From: Chlorobaculum parvum NCIB 8327
Lineage (GTDB): Bacteria > Bacteroidota > Chlorobiia > Chlorobiales > Chlorobiaceae
Assembly (NCBI RefSeq): GCF_000020505.1
Contig: NC_011027.1
Coordinates: 1,038,001 to 1,102,000 of the forward strand
Reading direction: 5' to 3'
Length of the DNA: 64,000 bases
The notes beneath the pieces were generated by a model. It was given only the letters and a program-made list of their open reading frames with translations. It was not told where the DNA came from and made no database searches. The position numbers and the translations under genes are program-made. Shown here piece after piece: positions 1-7,138 of this stretch (position 1 is its first letter; every line of letters begins with the position of its first letter).

Positions 1-228
1 TTCGAGACTGATTAATTTTGCCTGACAAAAAGGACAATACTGGAACTCAGGAGGATATTTCTGTCTGGCGCAATCAAGGCCGTTATCTGGATGAAGCTTT
101 GCGCCCACCAGAAGTTCGATAGGCGCAACCTGAACGGGATCACAATTCTTTCCAAAAATGCTTTGTATGGTGAATCTCTTTTTAAGCTCATCCTGCACCC
201 AGATTGTCTCCTTGAATCTCCACAACAT
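1..228 (-). CDS. zinc-ribbon-like protein, 3' end cut by window edge
   Basis: An open frame of 76 codons runs from an ATG at 226-228 to the window edge with no stop, so the C-terminus lies outside. The visible part is charged, and near the edge it contains a CPFC pair preceded by YPPEFQY, which looks like half of a zinc ribbon. A second cysteine pair would be expected beyond the edge. It lies 45 bases downstream of the lipoprotein gene on the same strand, so the two may be co-transcribed. No strong ribosome-binding site is visible. The family is not recognised and the role is unknown. Confidence 0.45.
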   Translation of the reverse strand, partial: MLWRFKETIWVQDELKKRFTIQSIFGKNCDPVQVAPIELLVGAKLHPDNGLDCARQKYPPEFQYCPFCQAKLISLE

Positions 229-273
229 CAGCTATAAAAGGATAATAATGGTTGATTTCAAACCTCTGCGTCT

Positions 274-990
274 TTAGTTAACGGCGTAAAAATTCATAAC
301 GCCATCAACTTTCACAACCTGGATTTTACGCTGTACCTTGTATGGCTCTCTGCCTTCAATCTGAACTATTGCCGTGTGCGTGTAAATACCCTCTTTAGCG
401 TTTCTTGGAAGCGTAAACTGAATACCTGCATCGACACCGCCACACTGCCTTCTCATCGTTCGTTTCATATCATTTGTCCGAGTTGTCAAGCCATCTGGAT
501 CAGTAAGTATGTTGATCTCAACAACATCAACCGCACTGAGATTACTATATTTCGGAATTTCCAACTGATACTTTGTTCCAAGCCACACTTGCTGCCCTCC
601 TCTGAGCACCCTTAGCGGTCGATTGTTGGTGTCGGTAATAGTAGGGACTATACTTGTTACACGTGGAGGCATGCTGGCCGAAGATGGCTTTGCAAGCACT
701 GGCTTCTCCCTGTAAATCTGGGCCGAAGACTTATACTCACGCGCCCTAATCTCTCCAACTATATATCCGACGATTAAACCTGCAGCAGCAGCCTTAATTC
801 CAGTCCTCAACGCTTTATTAACGTCACCAGTTGCTAAATAACTAGCCAAAAAGCCCCCTAAGCCAGCTGCAGCGCCGGTCTTAACTGCAGTCTTGCCAGA
901 ATCTGGAGCTCCTGCCTGATTAGTAGCAGTACAGCCGGACATTGATACCAAATATGACAAAAGGGTGATAACTATAATGCTCTTTTTCAT
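274..990 (-). CDS. predicted lipoprotein with glycine-zipper segment
   Basis: The 238-residue product starts with a lipoprotein signal peptide: a short basic N-terminus, a hydrophobic stretch and a lipobox ending SMSGC with the modified cysteine at residue 20. Residues about 36-82 are rich in Gly and Ala with small-residue periodicity (GLGGFLASYLATGD, AAAGLIVGYIVGEI), resembling a glycine-zipper membrane segment. The remaining ~150 residues look soluble and beta-rich. The family is not recognised. The gene is AT-rich compared with the genes from 1600 onward, which suggests lateral acquisition. It may be co-transcribed with the zinc-ribbon gene downstream. Confidence 0.7.
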   Translation of the reverse strand: MKKSIIVITLLSYLVSMSGCTATNQAGAPDSGKTAVKTGAAAGLGGFLASYLATGDVNKALRTGIKAAAAGLIVGYIVGEIRAREYKSSAQIYREKPVLAKPSSASMPPRVTSIVPTITDTNNRPLRVLRGGQQVWLGTKYQLEIPKYSNLSAVDVVEINILTDPDGLTTRTNDMKRTMRRQCGGVDAGIQFTLPRNAKEGIYTHTAIVQIEGREPYKVQRKIQVVKVDGVMNFYAVN

Positions 991-1079
991 ACCTGTATTT
1001 TTTGTATTTATAATTCTTCACTCTTAAAATCCGTAATCAAAAAACGCACTTTTTTGTTGATCATTATATTCGCGGAACA

Positions 1080-1114
1080 CTTTTTGATATTAATTTAAAT
1101 AACATATCAAAAAG
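1080..1114. repeat. 11-bp perfect inverted repeat upstream of the lipoprotein gene
   Basis: CTTTTTGATAT at 1080-1090 is the exact reverse complement of ATATCAAAAAG at 1104-1114, with a 13-base AT-only loop apart from one C. It lies about 90 bases upstream of the lipoprotein start. It could be an operator or a weak hairpin; nothing in the sequence decides between these. Confidence 0.5.
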
Positions 1115-1462
1115 TAAAAAGAGTAATACTCTCGGAAATAAAAAAAGAATACTCTTGTCGTTGCAAAAGGAATACTAAATATGTTTTTTCCAAGGAATCA
1201 TGGCATTAAGGGTAATGTTTATAACCAATACTAATATGTACTCGGCCAAACTAATGCCTTGACGTATTTTAATAAAAATAAGCACTTTGCCAAAATTTTT
1301 TTATTTTTTTTCCGAAAGGGCACCGCTAAAAAAGTAATTTTTTCTCGTTCTGAACCATTAATCACAGATCTTCAAAAACAGATAGTAAGTTGCCCGTCAA
1401 ATTTTCAACGTCCTGCAGATTTCGCCAACGCTGATGCCGTTATTATGACTCATCTTTTTTGC

Positions 1463-1504
1463 CATCTTTGTAAGGGCGACCGGCCGGTCGCCCTTACAAA
1501 GATG
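1463..1504. repeat. 42-bp perfect palindrome
   Basis: The two 21-base halves, 1463-1483 and 1484-1504, are exact reverse complements with no loop, centred on CCGGCCGG. The inner part (GTAAGGGCGACC and its complement) resembles the GC-rich hairpins found after several other genes in this window. It lies about 100 bases beyond the 3' end of the flxA gene and just outside its terminator. Confidence 0.85.
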
Positions 1505-1544
1505 CACGGACGGAGTGGACAATATTGCGGGAAAAACGGAGAAT

Positions 1545-1576
1545 AAAAAAGGGAGCGAAAATGCTCCCTTTTTTTT
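1545..1576 (-). terminator. rho-independent terminator after flxA
   Basis: A stem of AAAAAAGGGAGC (1545-1556) and GCTCCCTTTTTT (1563-1574) with a 6-base loop. In the direction of the flx/hdr cluster the stem is followed by a run of T. It is symmetric enough to act in both directions. Confidence 0.8.
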
Positions 1577-1602
1577 GTGTCCGTGTCAATCCACGCCGTC
1601 CA

Positions 1603-2469
1603 TCACAAATCAGCCTGTGGCATTGCCTGCACTTCGGCGGCGGTGAAGACCGGGCCTTCTTTGCAGATGTAAACCGAGCCGACGTTGCAGCGGCCGCATT
1701 TGCCTACGCCGCATTTCATCCGGTTCTCCAGTGTCGTGTACACATTTTCTGCCGTGAAACCGAGCTTTTCGAGCGCTGCGAGCGTGAACTTGATCATGAT
1801 CGGCGGGCCACAGAGGACGGCGATGGTGTTTTCTGGCGACGGGGCAGCCTGTTCGAGCACGGTGGGCACGAAGCCGACGTGGTCGTGCCAGTCGGGGGTT
1901 TCGCCTCCGGGATCGACCGTGAGCACCAGGTTGACATCGTCGCGCTGTTTCCACTCCTCAAGCTCGTGCTTGTACACGAGGTCAGCTACGGTTCTTGCGC
2001 CGTACACAATCGTCACGTCCTTGTACTTCTCACGCTGGTCGAGGCACGACCAGATGACGCTGCGGGTCGGAGGAAGGGCGATGCCACCGGCGATGAAGAG
2101 CAGGTTTTTGCCTTCGAACTGCTCGATCGGGAAGCGGTTGCCGTATGGACCGCGGAAGGTTACGATGTCTCCCTCGTCGGTGTTGGCGAGCGTGGTGGTC
2201 ACGCGGCCAGACTGCCGGAAGGTGCATTCGATGTAGTCCTTGCGGGTCTCCGGGCTGGCGACGCAGAAGGTGCTTTCGCCTTCGCCGTAGATGCCGTACA
2301 GACCGAACATGCCGGTATGGTAGTTTGCCTTGAAGAACTCGTGATCTTCCTGATTGACGAATTCAAGTTTGAGCGTGTTGACGCCGGGGGCCTCGACACG
2401 CTTCGATACAACCCGCATCGGGAACGGGGTGTAGATCATGTCGTTGGTGTGGTATCGGTCTTGTGTCAC
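1603..2469 (-). CDS. flxA: FlxA-like FAD/NAD(P)-binding oxidoreductase subunit with 2Fe-2S C-terminus
   Basis: The 288-residue protein has the ferredoxin-NADP reductase-like layout: an FAD-binding barrel (about 15-115), an NAD-binding domain with IAGGIALPPTRS (126-137) and CGPP (220-223), and a C-terminal 2Fe-2S site with Cys 253, 258, 261 and 269, as in dihydroorotate dehydrogenase electron-transfer subunits and sulfhydrogenase gamma subunits. It would oxidise NAD(P)H and pass electrons to the FlxB/FlxC/FlxD-HdrA chain. The start is a GTG overlapping the flxB stop codon (GTGA), so translation is probably coupled. It is the last gene of the cluster. The Flx name rests on cluster composition as well as domains; HydG-like sulfhydrogenase gamma is the alternative family name. 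Confidence 0.85.
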   Translation of the reverse strand: MTQDRYHTNDMIYTPFPMRVVSKRVEAPGVNTLKLEFVNQEDHEFFKANYHTGMFGLYGIYGEGESTFCVASPETRKDYIECTFRQSGRVTTTLANTDEGDIVTFRGPYGNRFPIEQFEGKNLLFIAGGIALPPTRSVIWSCLDQREKYKDVTIVYGARTVADLVYKHELEEWKQRDDVNLVLTVDPGGETPDWHDHVGFVPTVLEQAAPSPENTIAVLCGPPIMIKFTLAALEKLGFTAENVYTTLENRMKCGVGKCGRCNVGSVYICKEGPVFTAAEVQAMPQADL

Positions 2470-3479
2470 CTCGGTAAATTTGTAATCGCTTGCAGAGTTT
2501 CAGTAATACCCATGTCCACCGGGCACTGGCGGGTGCACCGGCCGCAGCCGCTGCAACTGTTGACGCCGAATTTGCCACGGTAGTAATTGAACTTGTGCAT
2601 GATGCGCTGACGCCAGCGGGTCGATTGCGCGTTCCTCGGGTTGTGGCCGGAGGTGTGCATGGTGAAGAGCGCGAAGGAGCAGCTGTCCCAGTTCTTGCGG
2701 CGGATGCCCTGGTAGGTGTCGCCCTCGTCCTGGATGTCGAAGCAGTGGCAGGTGGGACAGAGGAAGGTGCAACTGCCGCAGCCGATGCAGCGCATGGAGA
2801 TGTCTTTCCAGAACTGGCTCTCGAAGTTTTCCTTGTCGCCGAGCCACTCCATTACCTTTTCGACATCGAATTTTTCCGCAACCTGGGGCACGGGAGCAGC
2901 CTCGTCCGAGCTTTCTTCAAGCAGCGATGAGACGCTTTCGAGCAGCGCCGTGCCTCGATCCGAGACGGCGTCGACCTGCCAGCCGTTGCCGTTGGCCAGC
3001 GGGCGGAGCATCACGTCTGCGCCTTTGGTGCTGTCCGGCGAGAGCTTCACCGAAGTGCACATGCAGAAGTCATCCGCTTCGGTGCAGGCGATGGAGATGA
3101 TCACCGAATTCTCGCGGCGCTTGAACCAGTAGTCGTCCTTGTAGTCCCAGCCAAAGAGGGGATCGTCGATCGCCAGACCCGAAGCGTCGCACGGGCGCAC
3201 GCCGAAGAAGACGCGCTTCTTGTCGGGCGGGGTCATGGTTTCGGAGGCGATCTCCTTTTTGGAGATGTTGTACTTGATGAGCGGTTCGGTCTGCGGGAAG
3301 AACTGATCTTTGATGGTGCGTTCCGTCAGGATGAGGTCGAGGGCCATGTCGGAGCCCTTCTGCACCTCGTCAAAGGAGCTCATGTCGTGGCGCTGAACCG
3401 GCGCGAGCACGCTGTAACCGGCTTTCTGCCAGGCTGCAATGCAGTCGTCGAGTTTATTCTTGAGAAGTATTCTGGTCAT
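2466..3479 (-). CDS. flxB: FlxB-like 4Fe-4S dicluster protein (sulfhydrogenase beta type)
   Basis: The 337-residue product has a C-terminal ferredoxin-like domain with two Cys clusters, CIGCGSCTFLCPTCHC and CSGCGRCTRQCP, about 70 residues apart. The N-terminal part resembles the beta subunit of soluble sulfhydrogenases (HydB/AsrA-like). Family members carry electrons between the flavin subunit and a partner enzyme; here the partners are FlxA, FlxC and HdrA. It begins 14 bases after the flxC stop and overlaps flxA by 4 bases. The protein has no signal or membrane segment and should be cytoplasmic. Confidence 0.82.
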   Translation of the reverse strand: MTRILLKNKLDDCIAAWQKAGYSVLAPVQRHDMSSFDEVQKGSDMALDLILTERTIKDQFFPQTEPLIKYNISKKEIASETMTPPDKKRVFFGVRPCDASGLAIDDPLFGWDYKDDYWFKRRENSVIISIACTEADDFCMCTSVKLSPDSTKGADVMLRPLANGNGWQVDAVSDRGTALLESVSSLLEESSDEAAPVPQVAEKFDVEKVMEWLGDKENFESQFWKDISMRCIGCGSCTFLCPTCHCFDIQDEGDTYQGIRRKNWDSCSFALFTMHTSGHNPRNAQSTRWRQRIMHKFNYYRGKFGVNSCSGCGRCTRQCPVDMGITETLQAITNLPR

Positions 3480-3493
3480 GCTTGTCCGGATGC

Positions 3494-4324
3494 TTAAAGA
3501 ATGAAGGTCTCGGGATCGTCCTGGCTGAAGCTTGCGAGCACAGGATTCTGATCGCTGCTTTCACCGGCGTAATAGTCGAAGGCCTCTTTGACCTCTTTGC
3601 CCATGCGGTAGTTGATAAGCCTGAGTGGGATGTTCACCGGGCAGGCGCGGTCGCAGGCTCCGCAGGCGGCGCAGCGGCCTGCAAGGTGGAAGGCCCTGAC
3701 GAGGTTCCACTCGAAGTTGCCGAGGGTGTGCGACGAGGTGCTGACCCACTGCGGCTGGTTGACGTCAACAATGCAGCGGCGGCAGTAGCACATCGGGCAG
3801 GCCTGGCGGCAGGCGTAGCACTTGATGCATTTCGCGAACTGCTCTTTCCAGTACTCGAAACGCTCGGCGGGGCTCATCGCTTCGAGCTTCTCGGCCTCCT
3901 GCTGCACAGACGGTGGCGCAGTGGCGGTACGAAGCTTTTCGCCAAGATTGGCGAAATCGCCGATCGAGTGTCCCGGAAGCTCCTTGATTTCGTTGTTCTC
4001 GATGGTGTAGCCGAAGATCACCACCTGCTCGGGCTTGACCTGCGACTCGGAGATGAGGATGTTGAGGCTTCGGATGGCGTCCGGTTTCAGAAAAATCGCG
4101 ACCTTCTTGCCGTCCGAAAGCAAGCCTCCGGCGACCAGATAGGTCGTGAGGTTGGCGATACATGCCGGGTCGAGCACCAGCTTTTCTGCCTCTTCAGCCG
4201 TGCGGGCGAACAGTGCACGACGGCGGTCGGCGGTCGTGCCGGGGCCGAAGCCGATCACCAGCTTCACTTCACCTGACGAGAGCAGCGATGCCGCTTCACT
4301 TCTGTATTGTTCCTGTATTCCCAT
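3494..4324 (-). CDS. flxC: FlxC-like iron-sulfur subunit
   Basis: This iron-sulfur protein has Cys-rich motifs CIKCYACRQACPMCYCRRC and CAACGACDRACP in its C-terminal half, enough for two 4Fe-4S clusters plus extra cysteines. The N-terminal half lacks obvious motifs. I chose the ATG at 4324 because AAGGAA lies 8 bases upstream. An in-frame start at 4357 would overlap flxD by 23 bases and has no better site. The gene lies between flxD and flxB, as expected for an Flx electron-relay subunit. Assignment to FlxC rather than a generic formate-dehydrogenase-like beta subunit is by context. Confidence 0.78.
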   Translation of the reverse strand: MGIQEQYRSEAASLLSSGEVKLVIGFGPGTTADRRRALFARTAEEAEKLVLDPACIANLTTYLVAGGLLSDGKKVAIFLKPDAIRSLNILISESQVKPEQVVIFGYTIENNEIKELPGHSIGDFANLGEKLRTATAPPSVQQEAEKLEAMSPAERFEYWKEQFAKCIKCYACRQACPMCYCRRCIVDVNQPQWVSTSSHTLGNFEWNLVRAFHLAGRCAACGACDRACPVNIPLRLINYRMGKEVKEAFDYYAGESSDQNPVLASFSQDDPETFIL

Positions 4325-4334
4325 GAATGGTTCC

Positions 4335-4784
4335 TTAATACGAAGACTGGGTTTCAATAACTTTCTGCAGCTCCTGGTACTGCGTGAACGGGCCGAGTTT
4401 TTTTGTGTCCTCGGTGATCTCGTTGATCAGATCGGCGAACTTGGCTCCCTCGGCGGCGCTGACCCACGAGAAGCGGATGCGCTCTTCGGGAATGCCGGTG
4501 AAGGCGAGCAGCGCGCGGAACACCGTCCAGCGGCGGCGGGCATGGTAGTTTCCGGCCGCGAAGTGGCAGTCGCCGGGGTGGCAGCCGCTGACCAGTACGG
4601 AGTCAGCTCCTTTCTGGAGGGCTTTGAGGATGAACATCGGGCTGATGCGTCCGGTGCAGGGAAGGCGCACGATCCTGACGTTCGGCGCGTATTTCAGACG
4701 GCTTGTGCCTGCAAGGTCAGCACCAGCGTAGGTGCAGTAGGTGCAGACAAAAGCCACGATTTTCGGTTCGAATGATTCGCTCAT
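4335..4784 (-). CDS. flxD: FlxD/MvhD-type 2Fe-2S electron-transfer subunit
   Basis: The 149-residue protein matches the MvhD/FlxD family in length and cysteine pattern: CTYC (14, 17), Cys 43 in LPCTGR, and CHPGDC (68, 73). MvhD binds one 2Fe-2S cluster and delivers electrons to HdrA. It lies directly downstream of hdrA, the usual neighbour of this family. There is no signal peptide, so it is cytoplasmic. Family assignment is firm; whether the donor here is FlxABC is inferred from the adjacent genes. Confidence 0.9.
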   Translation of the reverse strand: MSESFEPKIVAFVCTYCTYAGADLAGTSRLKYAPNVRIVRLPCTGRISPMFILKALQKGADSVLVSGCHPGDCHFAAGNYHARRRWTVFRALLAFTGIPEERIRFSWVSAAEGAKFADLINEITEDTKKLGPFTQYQELQKVIETQSSY

Positions 4785-4851
4785 CGGCTGAATTCGGTCG
4801 CTTGGTTTTGGTTCAGTTTGCTGTTGCGTGCTTCAACAGAGTCACGGCCCG

Positions 4852-6825
4852 TCAGAGGGCCATGACTTCTGCAAAAATCTGCTTTTCAGTGAATCCGGCC
4901 AGATCGATGCTGTTGGAGCGGCAGAAGGTCACGCAGGTGCCGCAGCCCTGACAGAGTCCGGGATTGATGTCGGCCACCTGTTTGATGAGGTTGCCGTTGC
5001 GGTCGTTGATGTCGCGCACGTCGATGGCGTTGTACGGGCAGGCCATGACGCAGCCGAAGCATCCGGCGCAGGTCGCATCGCTGACCGATGCCACCACCGG
5101 CTCGCGTTCGAGCTGCTCGCGACTGAAGAGGCCGATCACCTTGGCCGCGGCGGCGGATGCCTGGGCGACCGAGTCTGGAATATCCTTCGGCGACTGGCAT
5201 GCTCCGCAAAGGTAAATGCCAGCCGTGGCGGTTTCGACCGGGCGAAGCTTCAGGTGCGCCTCGTTGTAGAAGCCGTACTCATCGTAGCCGATACCGATCT
5301 TTTTGGCGGTCTCCTTGGCGTCGGGTTGTGGCACCATGGCCGTGGCGAGCACCACCATGTCGGCAGCCACCTCGACCGGCTTGCCAAGCAGCGAATCGAC
5401 GCCGCGCACGATCAGCTTGCCGTTCTCTTCGTAAAGTTTGCTGACGCGGCCACGCAGATATTCGGCTCCGTCCTCCTCGATGGCGCGGCGGGTGAACTCG
5501 TCGTAGCCCTTGCCCGCAGCGCGGATGTCCATGTAGAAGATCTGGCTCTTGCCGTCATGGTTCTTGTGTGCGTACAGCATGGCGTGCTTGGCCGTGTACA
5601 TGCAGCAGATTTTCGAGCAGTACTTGACGCCTTTCGACGGGTCGCGCGATCCGGCGCACTGGATAAAGACGATCGTATCGGGAATCTTGCCATCCGATGG
5701 TCGCCTGATAACCCCGCCGGTCGGGCCGCTCGCCGAAGCGAGACGCTCGAAGCTCAGGCCGGTGATGACGTCCTTGTATTTGCCGTAGCCGTATTCACCG
5801 TAAAGGGTGGTGTCCTGAATCTGGAACCCGGTTGCTACCACGATAGCGCCAACCTCGATCTCCTCGAAGGTATCCTGCATCTCGAAGTCGATGCAGTTTT
5901 CGATCTGGCAGGTCTTCTGGCAGATTTTGCACTTGCCGTTCTTGAAGTAGGTGCAGCGAGTTGTATCGATGACCGGCACGTTCGGCACGGCCTGGGCGAA
6001 CGGGGTGTAGATCGCCGTTCGGTTGCCAAGTCCGCACTCGAATTCGCTCGGAATTTTCTTGACGGGGCACTTCTGGATGCAGTCGCCACAACCGGTGCAC
6101 TTGTCCATATCGACGTAGCGGGCCTTTTTGCGAACCTTCACCTTGAAGTTGCCTATATAGCCGTCAACCGATTCAATCTCAGAGTAGGTGAGCACCTTGA
6201 TGTTGGGGTGCTGAATAGCCTCCACCATTCGTGGCGTCAGAATGCACTGCGAGCAGTCCAGCGTCGGAAAGGTTTCGGAGAGCTGCGACATGTGACCGCC
6301 GATCGAAGGCTCGCGTTCAACCAGCACAACCTCGCGTCCGGCACTGGCAATATCGAGCGCAGCCTGGATGCCCGCGATACCGCCGCCGATGACCAGCGCG
6401 CGGCGGGTGACCGGTACTGAAATCGGTTTCAGGTCATTGTTGCGTTTGACCTTTTCGACAAGCGAGCGGGTGATTTCGATGGCCTTGTTTGTGGCCTCCT
6501 CCTTGTCGGAGTGCACCCAGGAGCAGTGCTCGCGGATGTTGGCCATTTCGAGCATGTACGGGTTGAGGCCCGCTTCAGCGCATGCTTTGCGGAAGGTTGT
6601 TTCGTGCATCCTCGGGGAGCAGGCCGACACCACGACACCGGTCAGGTTGTTCTCCCTGATTGCGCGTTTGACGGTTTCCTGTCCGGGGTCGGAGCAGAAA
6701 TATTTGTACTCGGTGGCTACGGCGACGCCGGGATGTTCGGATATTTCCTTGACCAGCTTTTCCGTATCGACGACCGAAGCGATGTTCTCACCGCAGTGGC
6801 AGACGAAGACTCCTATTTTTGCCAT
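4852..6825 (-). CDS. hdrA: HdrA, FAD-containing heterodisulfide reductase subunit A
   Basis: The 657-residue HdrA has an N-terminal CHCG segment (9-12), an FAD-binding VIGGGIAGIQAAL motif (145-157), the CSQC pair (191, 194), a 4Fe-4S cluster CTGCGDCIQKCP (243-254), a second Cys set at 291-306, and two C-terminal ferredoxin clusters (586-596 and 625-635). This is the full bacterial HdrA layout; the flavin is the bifurcation site in characterised relatives. It sits between hdrCB and flxD. A 313-base gap separates it from hdrCB, so it may have its own promoter. QmoA is a homologous alternative, but the MvhD-type neighbour and the absence of a membrane QmoC here favour Hdr. Confidence 0.93.
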   Translation of the reverse strand: MAKIGVFVCHCGENIASVVDTEKLVKEISEHPGVAVATEYKYFCSDPGQETVKRAIRENNLTGVVVSACSPRMHETTFRKACAEAGLNPYMLEMANIREHCSWVHSDKEEATNKAIEITRSLVEKVKRNNDLKPISVPVTRRALVIGGGIAGIQAALDIASAGREVVLVEREPSIGGHMSQLSETFPTLDCSQCILTPRMVEAIQHPNIKVLTYSEIESVDGYIGNFKVKVRKKARYVDMDKCTGCGDCIQKCPVKKIPSEFECGLGNRTAIYTPFAQAVPNVPVIDTTRCTYFKNGKCKICQKTCQIENCIDFEMQDTFEEIEVGAIVVATGFQIQDTTLYGEYGYGKYKDVITGLSFERLASASGPTGGVIRRPSDGKIPDTIVFIQCAGSRDPSKGVKYCSKICCMYTAKHAMLYAHKNHDGKSQIFYMDIRAAGKGYDEFTRRAIEEDGAEYLRGRVSKLYEENGKLIVRGVDSLLGKPVEVAADMVVLATAMVPQPDAKETAKKIGIGYDEYGFYNEAHLKLRPVETATAGIYLCGACQSPKDIPDSVAQASAAAAKVIGLFSREQLEREPVVASVSDATCAGCFGCVMACPYNAIDVRDINDRNGNLIKQVADINPGLCQGCGTCVTFCRSNSIDLAGFTEKQIFAEVMAL

Positions 6826-7138
6826 CCTGAAGTCCTGATTTTTTAGGTTTCCGATACCGGAAGTTGGATTTGCCCTTCCGTACCGCCAGACTATGGGGAC
6901 AATCAGCCCCTTATACCGCTGATTTTAGCGGAGCATTTCGAGATTTGTGTCTTGAGTTTCCAGACTCACCCGTGATCCGTAACATGATGGCCCTATCGAC
7001 AAGAAACATAAAAGGGCAGGTGCGGATGTTCAGGAGATTATCCGCCTGGGCGAATGTCCAGGGGGGAATAATCTGATGGTCTGATGAAGACCTTTAATGT
7101 ACGAATCCAATGCTCTTTTTTCATACATCCGGAGCGTA
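6826..7138. other. gap between hdrCB and hdrA
   Basis: No gene is seen in these 313 bases. A small hairpin CCGCT/AGCGG lies at 6916-6931. No T run follows it, so it is not an evident terminator. The length suggests an untranslated leader or a second promoter for hdrA and the flx genes. Confidence 0.4.

Larger units (their letters stand above)
991..1544. other. AT-rich gene-free interval
   Basis: No convincing gene is seen here. An open frame at 1259-1546 on the plus strand is low-complexity in its first third and has no recognisable motif. The interval holds the upstream region of the lipoprotein gene, an 11-bp inverted repeat at 1080-1114, several short repeats of AATACTC/GAATACT around 1125-1175, and a 42-bp perfect palindrome at 1463-1504. 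Confidence 0.5.

Noticed and set aside
1259-1546. Plus-strand 95-codon frame
   Set aside because: It spans the 42-bp palindrome and ends in the terminator; first third is Phe/Lys-rich low-complexity sequence, with no motif.
4852-6825. QmoA
   Set aside because: QmoA and HdrA are homologous, but the MvhD-type neighbour, HdrCB and Flx genes, and the absence of a membrane QmoC gene, point to Hdr.
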